Source of the DNA: an uncultured Paenibacillaceae bacterium
GTDB lineage: Bacteria; Bacillota; Bacilli; Aneurinibacillales; Aneurinibacillaceae
Direction: 5' to 3'
Assembly (NCBI GenBank): GCA_946478845.1
Contig: CAMLDI010000008.1
Location: 47,045 to 111,044, forward strand
DNA: 64,000 nucleotides
How positions within the stretch are numbered: the first letter of the stretch is position 1; each line of letters opens with the position of its first letter. Positions 35,071 through 44,300 of this stretch are shown here, in pieces. The position numbers and the translations under genes are program-made. Below the pieces are notes generated by a model, which saw only the letters and a list, made by a program, of their open reading frames with translations, was not told where the DNA came from and did not search any database.

Positions 35071-35523
35071 TTGGCTAGATTAGAGTACAGGCTTTGGGAT
35101 AAGTCCGGGGGAGAATCAATATTATATTATTACAGCGATATGAAACATACAGAAATATCTGCCCGGATGGCCTGTGATTATTTTGTTAAAGAAGGGAGGG
35201 TGTATGAAAAAGATTCTACTTTTTGGGAGAACGGACTGTATATTATCTATGTTCATCCTGTAGTTGATGAATCTGTCCAGCCTGGAGATCCGGTTTATTC
35301 TACAAAAAGAGATGTAGTCTTAGAAATTAGAGAGTTTAAAGAATATACCAATAAATATCCCCTGATTCAGGTATATCCATTAAAAGATATGGATGAAATG
35401 GCCACCTTACTTCAAGGTGATCTTTATTATGCCGGGGGGATCCAATGGGAGAAAACTTCTGCTGAAGCAGATGAAGACCGCGGGGCTTTTGTCTTGTATG
35501 GCATAAGGGCGAAGGGAGAGTAA
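35071..35523 (+). CDS. Unknown 150-aa protein upstream of the ligase cluster
   Basis: TTG at 35071 follows a GGGGGGAA site and gives MARLEYRLWDKSGGES...; the longer upstream frame has no site. The protein is soluble, mixed alpha/beta, with ESILYYYSDMKHTEISARMACDYF and YIIYVHPVVDES segments, and no motif I recognise. It ends 4 nt before the next gene and is likely co-transcribed with the lipoprotein and ligase genes. A TATAAT at 34992-34997 may be its -10. Confidence 0.5.
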   Translation: MARLEYRLWDKSGGESILYYYSDMKHTEISARMACDYFVKEGRVYEKDSTFWENGLYIIYVHPVVDESVQPGDPVYSTKRDVVLEIREFKEYTNKYPLIQVYPLKDMDEMATLLQGDLYYAGGIQWEKTSAEADEDRGAFVLYGIRAKGE

Positions 35524-35536
35524 TAAGGTGAAAAAG

Positions 35537-35770
35537 ATGAATAAATCAAAAAAGGTGGCAAGCCTTTTTTTAGTGGCTGCATTAGCCTTAGGAACAGGAT
35601 GTTCCACCGATGATGCCTATGACGAAAATTGCCCGGATGAAGACCAAGATGGCATTTGTGATGATGAAGAAGAAGATGGTGGCAGCGGTTATTCCAAGAA
35701 GAAGAAATCTGGGATTTCTAGCGGATCTAAAGGGGGCATAGGCAGTTCAGGATGGTTTAGTGGGGGTTGA
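35537..35770 (+). CDS. Small lipoprotein with TSP3-like calcium loop and Ser/Gly/Lys-rich tail
   Basis: The signal peptide ends in a lipobox (LALGTGC) with the lipidated cysteine at about residue 22. The mature part starts acidic and contains NCPDEDQDGICDDEEED, which matches a thrombospondin type-3/EF-hand Ca2+ loop (D-x-D-x-D-G-x-x-D-x-x-E). It ends in a Lys-rich patch and a Ser/Gly tail (SSGWFSGG). Start is ATG 35537 (AAGGTGA) or GTG 35528. It overlaps the ligase frame and is a plausible substrate or partner of it. The Gly-Gly end recalls the E. coli YgiB lipoprotein encoded next to the YgiC ligase. Confidence 0.6.
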   Translation: MNKSKKVASLFLVAALALGTGCSTDDAYDENCPDEDQDGICDDEEEDGGSGYSKKKKSGISSGSKGGIGSSGWFSGG

Positions 35771-35775
35771 TAGAG

Positions 35776-37053
35776 ATGAAGATGAATTATTCTCACCGTC
35801 GCGAACAATGGTATTCCCCTTTATTTGAGGAAGGGATTTTTACTTGGGACCGGATGGATGGTGAGGAATATGCCCTTGCTAACCTTCATCTTATTACCAG
35901 GGAATTTCGAGAAGAATTGGCGCTGGCTACCGATCGGTTATATCAGGTATATAGCAAGGTTGGAGATGTGTTGCACCTGGGGAAAGATGAGTTGTTAATG
36001 GAACTGGGCTTACCTAAAGAAACCCTGCCTCTTATGAAAAAAACAATTCCCAACATGATGCTTACTGGTACCGGGCGTTTTGATTTTGCTGAAACAGATA
36101 AAGGGTTAAAAATGCTGGAGTTCAATAGCGATACCCCTACAGGTATTGTGGAGGCGTATTATGTCAATGAGCACATATGCCGTCATTTGGGTATAGATAA
36201 CCCAAATGAGGAGATGGTTTCCCATATTCCTGCAGCTTTTCAAAAGATGATTTCTGTTTATGAAGAGAACGGCTATCCAACAGAAAACCTTTATTTCAGT
36301 TCCTTAGAATGGCATGTGGAAGATGCGGGAACCACCCGTTATTTAATGTCACAATCTGGATATAAAGGCCGTTTTATTCCATTGAAAGATTTACGTGTGA
36401 ATGAGGAAGGGTTGTTTGCCTGGGAAAAGGGAGAGTTGCTTCCTATTGATGTAATCTACCGTCTTCATGCTCTGGAAATCTTGGCAGAAGAAAAAGATGC
36501 AGAAGGATTTCCTTCCGGGGCTCTTTTATTGGACCTGGCTTCCCGTGGGAAAGTGGCGTTGATAAATCCGCCCTCAGCTTTTTTGGTTCAGAGTAAAGGA
36601 GTTCAGGCTTTAATTTGGAGTCTACATCAAATCGGGGAATTTTTTACCCAGGAAGAACATCAATGGATTGAACAATATTTTCTTCCGACTAATTTTGAAA
36701 ATGTTTTTTTGGGAAAGGAATCCTATGTTAGCAAGCCTGTCTTTGGCCGGGAAGGCAGTGGAGTTGCCTTTTTTAACAAGGATGGGGTAAAGCAGGAAGG
36801 TGACACAGGAGGAATGTATGGAAAGCAACCGTTTGTGTATCAGAAGGCCGTAGAATTGCCTGGCATTCAGGTAGAAACCTTGAAAGGGCCATTCCATGGG
36901 CGGCTTCTCTGGGGTTCTTTTGTTATGGGTGGAGTTCCTTCTGCTATTGTTGCGAGAGTAGGAGGCAGAATTACCAATAATGGATCATATTATTTACCTG
37001 TTGGGCTGAAAGGGGATGCGAAACATGTTAAATCAATGGGATGCAATTGTTAA
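35776..37053 (+). CDS. Glutathionylspermidine synthase-type ATP-grasp ligase (YgiC/YjfC-like)
   Basis: A 425-aa cytoplasmic protein of the GspS preATP-grasp/ATP-grasp family. MLEFNSDTPTGIVEAYYVN near residue 110, VIYRLHALEIL, ALLLDLASRGKVALINPP, SKPVFGREGSGVAFF and the final ARVGGRITNNGSYYLPVGL form the nucleotide and peptide-ligase core. There is no N-terminal amidase domain, unlike E. coli Gss, so only ligation is expected. ATG at 35776 is preferred; TTG 35767 overlaps the lipoprotein stop. The family forms amide bonds on peptide carboxylates; the real substrate is unknown. DUF350 overlaps its end by 29 nt. Confidence 0.75.
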   Translation: MKMNYSHRREQWYSPLFEEGIFTWDRMDGEEYALANLHLITREFREELALATDRLYQVYSKVGDVLHLGKDELLMELGLPKETLPLMKKTIPNMMLTGTGRFDFAETDKGLKMLEFNSDTPTGIVEAYYVNEHICRHLGIDNPNEEMVSHIPAAFQKMISVYEENGYPTENLYFSSLEWHVEDAGTTRYLMSQSGYKGRFIPLKDLRVNEEGLFAWEKGELLPIDVIYRLHALEILAEEKDAEGFPSGALLLDLASRGKVALINPPSAFLVQSKGVQALIWSLHQIGEFFTQEEHQWIEQYFLPTNFENVFLGKESYVSKPVFGREGSGVAFFNKDGVKQEGDTGGMYGKQPFVYQKAVELPGIQVETLKGPFHGRLLWGSFVMGGVPSAIVARVGGRITNNGSYYLPVGLKGDAKHVKSMGCNC

Positions 37054-37462
37054 TTTTTTATTATATTTAGGGGTGAGTGTACCTCTCTTTCTTTTAGGCA
37101 TATTAGTATTTTTCTTAACTACACCTTACCGTGAAATTGTACTTATTCGTGAAGGAGCTCAATTAGAGGATCCGCAAAAAATAGCTGCTGCAAAATCTGC
37201 GGCATTTGACCTTGGGGGAAAAGCGGCAGGATTAAGTTTTGTATTAGCTTCTGCGGTTTACCATTCAGTAGGTGTGATTGATCTTATGATTTGGGGCGGT
37301 ATTGGTACAGTCTTTCTTGTGATTGTTTTCTATTTGTTTGAATGGCTTACTCCATTTCGTGTGGTTTCCGAAATCCCCAAAGGCAATGTGGGTGTAGGGA
37401 TTTTCTCCGCCTTTTTAAGCATTGCTAGCGGCATTATTATGGCTGCTTTAATTAGTTATTAA
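37025..37462 (+). CDS. DUF350-family membrane protein
   Basis: A 145-aa protein with four membrane helices (about 8-28, 60-80, 85-105, 122-143). The middle region FDLGGKAAGLSFVLASAVYHS fits the DUF350 (YjfL) repeats. ATG at 37025 has AAAGGGG at 37009-37015 and lies within the end of the ligase gene, so the two are translationally coupled. DUF350 proteins recurrently accompany GspS-type ligases and a lipoprotein in other bacteria (recalled), suggesting one membrane-associated system. Confidence 0.75.
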   Translation: MLNQWDAIVNFLLYLGVSVPLFLLGILVFFLTTPYREIVLIREGAQLEDPQKIAAAKSAAFDLGGKAAGLSFVLASAVYHSVGVIDLMIWGGIGTVFLVIVFYLFEWLTPFRVVSEIPKGNVGVGIFSAFLSIASGIIMAALISY

Positions 37463-37520
37463 TTTTTTGGAATAACTTTCCTCCTCATTGGAAAGAGTAA
37501 ACCTTGAGGAGGTGGATGTG

Positions 37521-37763
37521 ATGGCAACTGTTGGTGTTGAATCTTCTTTATCAGATATTCGAAGTGCCCTTGAAGGAAAAGGATATCAAGTAATCATCTT
37601 GAAAAATGAAGAGGATGCAAAAGGTTGTGACTGTTGCGTGATCAGTGGTGGCGATATGAATGTAATGGGTGTTGAAGATGTCGTTACCCAGGGATCTGTC
37701 ATTACCACACAGGGAATGACCACAGAACAAGTATTACAAGCAGTAGAAAGTCAAATTCACTAA
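37521..37763 (+). CDS. ykuS: YkuS-like UPF0180 protein
   Basis: An 80-aa protein with the family pattern VGVESSLSDIRSALEGKGY, DAKGCDCCVISGGDMNVMG and VITTQGMTTEQVL. The GAGGAGGTGG site fixes ATG at 37521. The function of UPF0180 is unknown. It is separated from DUF350 by 58 nt and closed by a strong terminator. Confidence 0.85.
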   Translation: MATVGVESSLSDIRSALEGKGYQVIILKNEEDAKGCDCCVISGGDMNVMGVEDVVTQGSVITTQGMTTEQVLQAVESQIH

Positions 37764-37777
37764 TCATTTGATTGCTT

Positions 37778-37815
37778 AAAAAGGGACAGCAATGTGGGCT
37801 GTTCCTTTTTTTTTC
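37778..37815 (+). terminator. Terminator after ykuS
   Basis: AAAAAGGGACAGC pairs with GCTGTTCCTTTTT with one G:T pair, followed by a long T-run. Confidence 0.9.
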
Positions 37816-37888
37816 ACTTAAAGAATTGGAAAGCTAAGGATAATCATATACAATAGATGGATAATGTTTTGAGAGGCAGGCGAAAGTT

Positions 37889-38680
37889 TTGCTTGTTACT
37901 ACAACCTATGAACCTAGTGAATCCCTTATTTGCTCAGCAAAGAAATGGGCACGTGAATTGGGGGGGATTTATAAAGACAGGGGAAAACGTTCAATTTCAC
38001 GTTTACATCAAATGGATCCTGTGGTTTTGGTGGTAATGAATGAGGGTTTAAAAGCCCATAAAAAAGGCTATTCTGCTCCGTTATTCTTTCATCCAGGAAT
38101 TGCTATGCTTCGTATAAAACGTTTAATGAGGGGCGATAATGATACAATGACTGATATTTGCTCCTTAAGACTAGGGGATTCTTTTTTAGATTGTACTCTT
38201 GGATTTGGCGGAGATGCCCTTGTTGCTTCTTATGTCGTGGGAGAAAAAGGGCGAGTTGTTGGCATTGAGTCAGAACCTCTCATTGCTGCCATTGTTAAAG
38301 AAGGTTTTTCCGCTTATCCTGCGCCAGAGGAAATTCAAAGGGCTATGAAAAGAATTGAAATCATTCATAGGAATCATTTGACATTTTTGCAGCAGTGTGA
38401 AAATAATAGTTTTGATATTGTATATTTTGACCCTATGTTTTCTGAGCCCATTGAACATTCTCATTCAATTTCTCCTTTACGGCCTTTTGCCAATCCAAGT
38501 TCTCTTAGAGAGGAAATCATTAGGGAAGCAAAACGGGTTGCACGCAGGCGGGTGGTTATGAAAAACCATGTGGGAAGTGAAGATTTTGCCCGTTTGGGTT
38601 TTTCCTCTGCTGTTTTGGGGAACCGGGAGCGGACATTTACATATGGCATTATTTTAACGGGGGAGTCATCCGATGAGTAG
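37889..38680 (+). CDS. Class I SAM-dependent methyltransferase (RsmJ-like)
   Basis: The Rossmann SAM motif FLDCTLGFGGDALVASYVVG lies near residue 93, VVGIESEP follows, and FDIVYFDPMFSEPI is the catalytic strand. This D-P-M-F arrangement and the preceding layout resemble RsmJ-type 16S rRNA m2G methyltransferases. The start is TTG at 37889 with a weak GAGAGG. Its stop overlaps the miaA start, so it is coupled to tRNA modification genes. An RNA substrate is likely, but which one is not known. Confidence 0.7.
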   Translation: MLVTTTYEPSESLICSAKKWARELGGIYKDRGKRSISRLHQMDPVVLVVMNEGLKAHKKGYSAPLFFHPGIAMLRIKRLMRGDNDTMTDICSLRLGDSFLDCTLGFGGDALVASYVVGEKGRVVGIESEPLIAAIVKEGFSAYPAPEEIQRAMKRIEIIHRNHLTFLQQCENNSFDIVYFDPMFSEPIEHSHSISPLRPFANPSSLREEIIREAKRVARRRVVMKNHVGSEDFARLGFSSAVLGNRERTFTYGIILTGESSDE

Positions 38681-39632
38681 AGAAAAAGAAAAAGTATTAA
38701 CTATAATCGGCCCCACATCCGTCGGTAAAACTGCTCTTAGTTTAAGATTGGCTGTTGATTTTCAGGGGGAGATTATTTCCGGGGACTCCATGCAATTTTA
38801 CCGGGAAATGGATATCGGTACAGCGAAAGCTACGATGGAAGAACGAGCTCTTGTTCCCCATCATTTAATTGATATTTGTCCTCCGGATGAATCCTTTACT
38901 GTGGCTGATTTTCAAGGAAAAACAAAAGAATTGATTACAGACATTAATAAGAGAGACCATTTGCCCATGATTGTAGGGGGAACAGGTCTGTATATTCAAT
39001 CAGTTTTATATATCTACCATTTTTCTCATGCTGGCGAAGATCCGGTTTATCGTGAAAAGATGGAACAATTGGCTTTAAAGGAAGGAAATGAAGTTCTTCA
39101 TGCTCAACTGGCTCAGATTGATCCCTTAACTGCCCAACGTCTTCATCTCAATGATTTAAAACGGGTGATACGTGCCCTGGAAATTTATCATTTAACAGGG
39201 GAAACAATGGCTCAGTTTCAAAAGCGCAGCCAACAATCTCCATATGACTTATTATTACTTGGATTGAATATGGAACGCAGCCTTCTTTATGAACGGATCA
39301 ATGAACGAGTTGATCGCATGGTGCAAGAGGGATTAATTGAAGAAGTGGAACAATTGTTAGCCAGAGGGTATGATTGCAGATATCGTTCCATGCAAGCATT
39401 AGGGTATAAAGAGTTGGTTTCTTATTTGCAAGGGGAAATGAGCAAAGAAGAAGCCATTGAGTTAATTAAAAAAAGAACTAGGAATTTTGCAAAACGGCAA
39501 TTAACCTGGTTTAGAAACATGAAAGATGTTGTCTGGTTTGATCTAACACCGGAAATTGAAGATCCGGAACACCTGTATCAGAGAATTTATCAATTGGTTG
39601 CAGGAAAGTTCAGGCAGGCGACGAATATATAA
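38673..39632 (+). CDS. miaA: tRNA dimethylallyltransferase
   Basis: MiaA transfers a dimethylallyl group to A37 of tRNAs reading UNN codons. The P-loop IGPTSVGKTALS, the DSMQFYREMDIGTAKA motif and VGGTGLYIQSVLY are intact, and the C-terminal YRSMQALGYKELVSYL and RNFAKRQLTWFR are typical. The length of 319 aa is normal. It overlaps the upstream methyltransferase and precedes hfq, as in most Bacillales. MiaB at 23890 modifies its product. Confidence 0.96.
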   Translation: MSREKEKVLTIIGPTSVGKTALSLRLAVDFQGEIISGDSMQFYREMDIGTAKATMEERALVPHHLIDICPPDESFTVADFQGKTKELITDINKRDHLPMIVGGTGLYIQSVLYIYHFSHAGEDPVYREKMEQLALKEGNEVLHAQLAQIDPLTAQRLHLNDLKRVIRALEIYHLTGETMAQFQKRSQQSPYDLLLLGLNMERSLLYERINERVDRMVQEGLIEEVEQLLARGYDCRYRSMQALGYKELVSYLQGEMSKEEAIELIKKRTRNFAKRQLTWFRNMKDVVWFDLTPEIEDPEHLYQRIYQLVAGKFRQATNI

Positions 39633-39663
39633 AAAAGGATAAAGATATATAGGAGGTATTCTC

Positions 39664-39894
39664 ATGGCTAATACCATTAATATTCAGGACACATTTTTAA
39701 ATCATTTACGGAAGGAAAATGTTCCTGTGACCATTTATCTCGTCAATGGATTTCAATTGCGTGGTCTAATTAAGGCCTTTGATAACTTTACTGTAGTGAT
39801 TGATACTGAAGGAAAACAACAATTGGTGTATAAGCATGCGATTTCTACGTTTATGCCTCAACGTCCGGTTTCTTTAGCGCCGGATAATGAATAA
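39664..39894 (+). CDS. hfq: RNA chaperone Hfq
   Basis: A 76-aa Sm-fold protein: [24 protein letters not shown] (Sm1) and [15 protein letters not shown] (Sm2, with the YKHAIS signature). AGGAGG precedes the ATG. It binds small RNAs and mRNA as a hexamer. It is followed by a GC-rich terminator. Confidence 0.97.
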   Translation: MANTINIQDTFLNHLRKENVPVTIYLVNGFQLRGLIKAFDNFTVVIDTEGKQQLVYKHAISTFMPQRPVSLAPDNE

Positions 39895-39906
39895 TATAAA
39901 TAAATT

Positions 39907-39930
39907 GCCGGGGAAACCCGGCTTTTTTTA
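39907..39930 (+). terminator. Terminator after hfq
   Basis: GCCGGG pairs with CCCGGC around a GAAA tetraloop, followed by TTTTTTT. Confidence 0.9.
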
Positions 39931-39980
39931 TTGATTAATTTATAAGTTTATGGGGTAATGATGGTTAATCCCTTTTTCGA

Positions 39981-40193
39981 AATAAGACCGTAAGGTCAAT
40001 GGTTGAGATGCTAATGAATCAAATCAGTTGCCTTTTTGCGAGCCGATACAAGGGAAACTGAAAGAAGGGCGAAAAAAGCCTTCAACTGGCTCCATCAATG
40101 AGCTACCCAGATGTTTTGAAGGCGCGCCCGGATTGAAGTTTTCCGTCAGTTTTTAGCATCATTGTCGGTGAGGAATTAGCATTGATTTGATTC
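39981..40193. repeat. Long structured intergenic element
   Basis: No gene is visible between hfq and 40314. The stretch contains nested inverted repeats: GAATCAAATCA/TGATTTGATTC (40016-40026, 40183-40193), GATGCTAA/TTAGCATC (40007-40014, 40153-40160), GGGCG/CGCCC (40067-40071, 40125-40129) and GCCTTCAA/TTGAAGGC (40078-40085, 40116-40123), plus a small GACC/GGTC hairpin at the start. Its first 16 bases recur at 14843. It could be a structured mobile repeat or an RNA; no known class is recognised. Confidence 0.5.
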
Positions 40194-40313
40194 TTTGCAT
40201 CTCCTTTTTTATTGATTAAGAAAATCGCCCGTTTTATAAATTTGTGGGAAACCATTGGGTTTTTAAAACGTATGGTAATACTAAGAGTATACTTTTGTAA
40301 GGAGGGTTTTTTC

Positions 40314-40634
40314 ATGGATCGGAAACCATCTGCCATATTAATCCATGCCAGTGCTTTTTTTGCTCCTTTTGTCGTTCCACTCATTTTTCTTCTCATTGCA
40401 ACTGACAGAGAAGTCAAAGAATTAGCCACAGAAGGGTTGCTTTTTCATGTGATGGGGACAATTGGCTTTACCATTTCTGGTTTTCTTATATCAACAATAA
40501 TCGGAGCAATTATTGGCATTCCGATGATAATTTTCTTTGGAATCGTCTGGTTATACTATCCCATTAAAGGCATTATTAAAGCAGTAAATGATGAAGAATT
40601 TCATTATCCTGTGGTTTCCCAGTGGGTTAGATGA
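40314..40634 (+). CDS. DUF4870-like small membrane protein
   Basis: AAGGAGGG fixes the ATG at 40314, giving 106 aa with three hydrophobic segments (about 10-25, 42-65, 68-88). The order of short helices, a central GTIGFTISGFLISTIIGAIIG and a final YYPIKGIIKAVNDEEFHYP resembles DUF4870 proteins. The longer upstream frame has no initiation site. Function is unknown. Confidence 0.7.
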   Translation: MDRKPSAILIHASAFFAPFVVPLIFLLIATDREVKELATEGLLFHVMGTIGFTISGFLISTIIGAIIGIPMIIFFGIVWLYYPIKGIIKAVNDEEFHYPVVSQWVR

Positions 40635-40707
40635 GTGTAAGGTTCTAATCTCTAAATTATTGCATATACATATAAAGGTTTGAATGCTTTAATTTGGAGG
40701 GATTGCT

Positions 40708-40878
40708 ATGTATTTAGGTGTGTTTAATATGGAACAACGCCTTGAACAAATGAAGAAACTTTTAAAGGAGAAGAAACGTCTAAAGGAAATGCTAGATGAT
40801 GATATAAAGGCAATTGATAAAGATATAAAGAACCTAGAAGGTATGATTGAGAAACAGCGGAATAGTGTATCCGTTTAA
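40708..40878 (+). CDS. 56-aa coiled-coil protein of unknown function
   Basis: A frame of 57 codons with TTGGAGGGA directly upstream of ATG 40708. The product is a charged helix rich in K, E, D and L (MEQRLEQMKKLLKEKKRLKE, then AIDKDIKNLEGMIEKQ), consistent with a coiled coil. The next gene starts 12 nt after its stop, so both are probably one transcript. No family is recognised. Confidence 0.55.
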   Translation: MYLGVFNMEQRLEQMKKLLKEKKRLKEMLDDDIKAIDKDIKNLEGMIEKQRNSVSV

Positions 40879-40890
40879 GAGAAGAAGAAG

Positions 40891-41184
40891 GTGAGTAAAA
40901 TAAATCGGCGAGAATTTAGGAGTTTTTCCCGGCAAAATCCTGAATTTGTCCAATGGGTAAAACAAACTCCTGATGTGAAAACCTGGCTCAAAGAAAATAA
41001 AGGGGATTTTCAAATTCTTGTAGACCAATGGGAAAAAACAAAACTTCCTTCTGTAAAAAGAAAACAGACTGTAAAAGCTGTAGCAGATTCCGTAAAAGAT
41101 GTAGAACAATTTGTACAACAAGTGCAAACCTTTATAAGTCAGGTTAAACAAATCCATGAAAGGGTTAAAACCCTCAAAAGTTAA
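40891..41184 (+). CDS. Small helical protein, possibly YlbD-like coat protein
   Basis: A 97-aa protein from GTG at 40891. The N-terminus, FRSFSRQNPEFVQWVKQTPD followed by WLKENKGDFQILVDQWEKTK, resembles the F..F...NP..V..V......W....DQW pattern of the YlbD coat-protein family, but the match is from memory. The C-terminal half is a helix with regular hydrophobic spacing. Its stop lies inside a terminator hairpin. Confidence 0.45.
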   Translation: MSKINRREFRSFSRQNPEFVQWVKQTPDVKTWLKENKGDFQILVDQWEKTKLPSVKRKQTVKAVADSVKDVEQFVQQVQTFISQVKQIHERVKTLKS

Positions 41185-41208
41185 ACTTTTTGAGGGTTTG
41201 TATTTTAC
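41168..41208 (+). terminator. Terminator overlapping the end of the YlbD-like gene
   Basis: AAACCCTCAAAAGT (41168-41181) pairs with ACTTTTTGAGGGTTT (41185-41199) with one bulge, followed by GTATTTT. Confidence 0.8.
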
Positions 41209-41249
41209 CCCTTATTTGTCGAATGATTGAGAAATATGTCTTATATTGC

Positions 41250-41277
41250 TTGATTTTTTTACCTATTGGGTTACAAT
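41250..41277 (+). promoter_or_regulatory. Possible SigA promoter of the RND operon
   Basis: TTGATT at 41250-41255, 16-nt spacer, TACAAT at 41272-41277, about 90 nt before the start. Confidence 0.4.
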
Positions 41278-41364
41278 GAAACTGATTTATGAGAGGAGAG
41301 AGCGTCACTTTTTTTTACTTTACTTCAATGAAAGATCACAAGAGAACTTGAAGGAGAGATCCAG

Positions 41365-44300
41365 GTGAAAATAGCAGATTTATCGGTGAAAAGGCCCGTT
41401 ACGATTGCAATGTTAATGATTGCCATCTGTTTATTCGGGTTTGTCTCTTTGCCGATGTTGAAAGTAGATTTATTGCCAGAATTAAATTTGCCAGTCTCTG
41501 TAATTGTGACTAATTATGAAGGAGCAGCACCAGGTGAGGTTGAAAAAAGGATTACCAAACCCATTGAGAGTGTAGTGGGTACGGTTAGTAATGTGGAGAC
41601 CATTCAATCCGTGTCTACAACCGGTTCCTCCCAGGTTATTGTACAGTTTAATTGGGGAACGGATATGGACCAGGCTGCCCTGGATTTACGAGAAAAAGTA
41701 GATCTAATTTCTGGAACTCTTCCGAAGGAAGCCGGTTCTCCTACAGTAATGAAGTTAGACCCAAACAGTACACCGATTATTACACTGGCTCTTTCGGGAC
41801 AACAGGATGTAGTTGAATTAAAGAAAACTGCAGAAGACCTGATTAAACCCCGTTTAGAAAGGGTGGCAGGAGTTGCTTCCGTGAATATTACCGGAGGTAA
41901 AGAACGTCAGGTAAATCTTACAGTTAACCCTGATAAATTAAAGGATAAAGGGATTTCCATTGAGCAAATTCAACAAACTTTAATGTCCCGCAATTTGTCA
42001 GGTTCCGCAGGCAGCTTGACCCAGAATGGAAAGAATATCAATATTCAAATTAATGGGGAATTCGAAACCATTGATGACTTAAAGAAAGCCCCTATTAATT
42101 TGCCAGGTGGAGGAATTGTTCCATTGTCTGACCTGGTTACTGTGGAAGATGGTTTTAAAACGGTCACACAAAACACCTATGTAAATGGAAAACCAAGTGT
42201 TGGAATTAGTATTGTGAAAGCTTCTGGGGCAAATACAGTTTCTGTTTCCAATGAAGTTTTTAAAGAAATAGAATCTACTAAATCTTTATTGCCTAAAGAA
42301 GTACAAGTCTCCACAATCTTAGATAATTCCATTTTTATTAAGGATTCCATTAACACGGTTATTCAACATGCTATTGAAGGGGCTTTATTAGCCATTGTTA
42401 TTCTTTATTTATTTTTACACAGTTTCCGTTCAATGGTTGTTGTAGCTATTGTAATCCCAATCTCAGTCATTTCCACGTTCTCCTTAATGTATTTTACAGG
42501 ACAAACCATTAATCTGATCTCTCTTGCTGGATTAACCCTAGGCTTAGGTTCCCTTGTGGACTTTGCTGTCGTAGTATTGGAAAGCATCTTCCGAAAACGG
42601 CAACAGGGAATGAAAGCGGATCTGGCTGCGATTCTTGGTACAAAAGAAGTGGGTACAGCGGTTATGGCCTCAGCTCTGGCCCAAATTGCTGTATTTTTGC
42701 CTATTGTTTTTGTAAAGGGGTTAGCTTCTGAATTATTTGCTCCTCTCGCATTAACTGTAGTGTTTTCCCATATTGCCGCTTTAATTGCAGCCATTACACT
42801 GGTTCCTATGATGTCTTCCAAACTATTGAAAGGCGAAATACAAAACGAAGAGGCAATTTTGCAATCCAATAAAAAAACACCTGTGGTTTGGTTTCAAAAA
42901 CAGTTCCATGTTGTAAAAGAAAAGTATGGTCAAATGATTTCCTGGTCCTTACAAAATCGAAAAAAAGTGGTTTGGTCTACTGTTATTCTTCTTGGGGTTT
43001 CTGTGGTTTTGTTCTTTACGCCTCTTGTAGGAAAAGAGTTTATGCCCAATATGGACCAGGGGGATATTTCCATAAGAGTACAATTGCCAGAGGGCTCTAC
43101 ACTGGAACAAACTGAAGAAGTCACGAGCCGGGTTGAAAGTATTTTAAACAAAATTCCTGAAAAACAATTCATTTATACTTCCACTGGCAACACAAGTGCC
43201 CTTGGTTCTCAAAGTGTTGCTATGGATCGAGCATCTATTCAATTCAAACTGGTAAGTAAATCAGAACGGGACCGTTCTACTAATGAAGTGGTGGAAGAAA
43301 TACGGAGCAAGTTAAAGCAGGTATCAGGTGCTCAGTTGACGGTGAATGCAACAGATTCTACCAGTACGGGTGGGTCTGCCATTGATATTTCTATTACAGG
43401 GGAAGATTTGGCTACATTGACAGATATCAGTGATGTAGTGAGACAACTTGTAAAAGAAGTTGAAGGAACCCGTAACGTTACCTCTTCTTTAGAGACAGTC
43501 ACTGATGAATATCAAGTAAAAGTCAATAATTTAATGGCTGCTCAATATGGTTTAACTACTAATCAAATCATTAGCGCCATTCGGGTGGCTTTTGATGGAC
43601 AGGTTGTTACCCAGTTCCGGACAGGAGAAGATCAAATTAATGTTCGCTTGCAATATCCGGCGGAATTCCGGACTAATAAGAACAACTTAAATGACCTTGT
43701 GATTACAGCGCCAACAGGTGCAAAAGTTCCTGTATCTATGGTAGCAGAAGTGAAGAAAACGCCTGTTCCCCAACAAATCACGAGAAGCAATCAAGCCCGT
43801 GAAGTTCGAATTACGGGAGATATCAGTGAACGCAATCTTCAATTGGTGACCAATGATATTCAGAAAAAAATAGAGGGCTTAAAATTGCCAGATGGTTACT
43901 TTGTTAAATTGGGCGGGGAAACAGAAGAAATGACTGAATCCTTTGCCAGCCTTGGACTTGCAATTATTTTGTCTATCCTTCTGGTATACATGGTTATGGC
44001 AAGCCAATTTGAATCTTTATTTCATCCTTTTATTATTATGTTTTCAATCCCTCCTACTTTTATTGGGGTGGTTATCGGCTTAATCTTAACGGGACAAAGT
44101 TTAAGTGTTACGGCATTAATGGGATACATTATGCTCATTGGTATTGTAGTAAATAACGCAATTGTATTGGTAGATTACATTAATACCCTGCGAAAAGAAG
44201 GAATGGAGCGGAATGAAGCGATTCTTAAAGCAGGACCTGTCCGTTTGCGGCCAATTTTAATGACTACCCTAACAACGGTATTAGCCATTCTTCCTCTGGC

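Noticed and set aside
37016..37024. Earlier ATG for the DUF350 gene
   Set aside because: It abuts the AAAGGGG site; the ATG at 37025 has proper spacing.
42405..42869. A 154-codon minus-strand frame inside the RND pump
   Set aside because: It is antisense to a clear transporter, has no initiation site and no recognisable composition.
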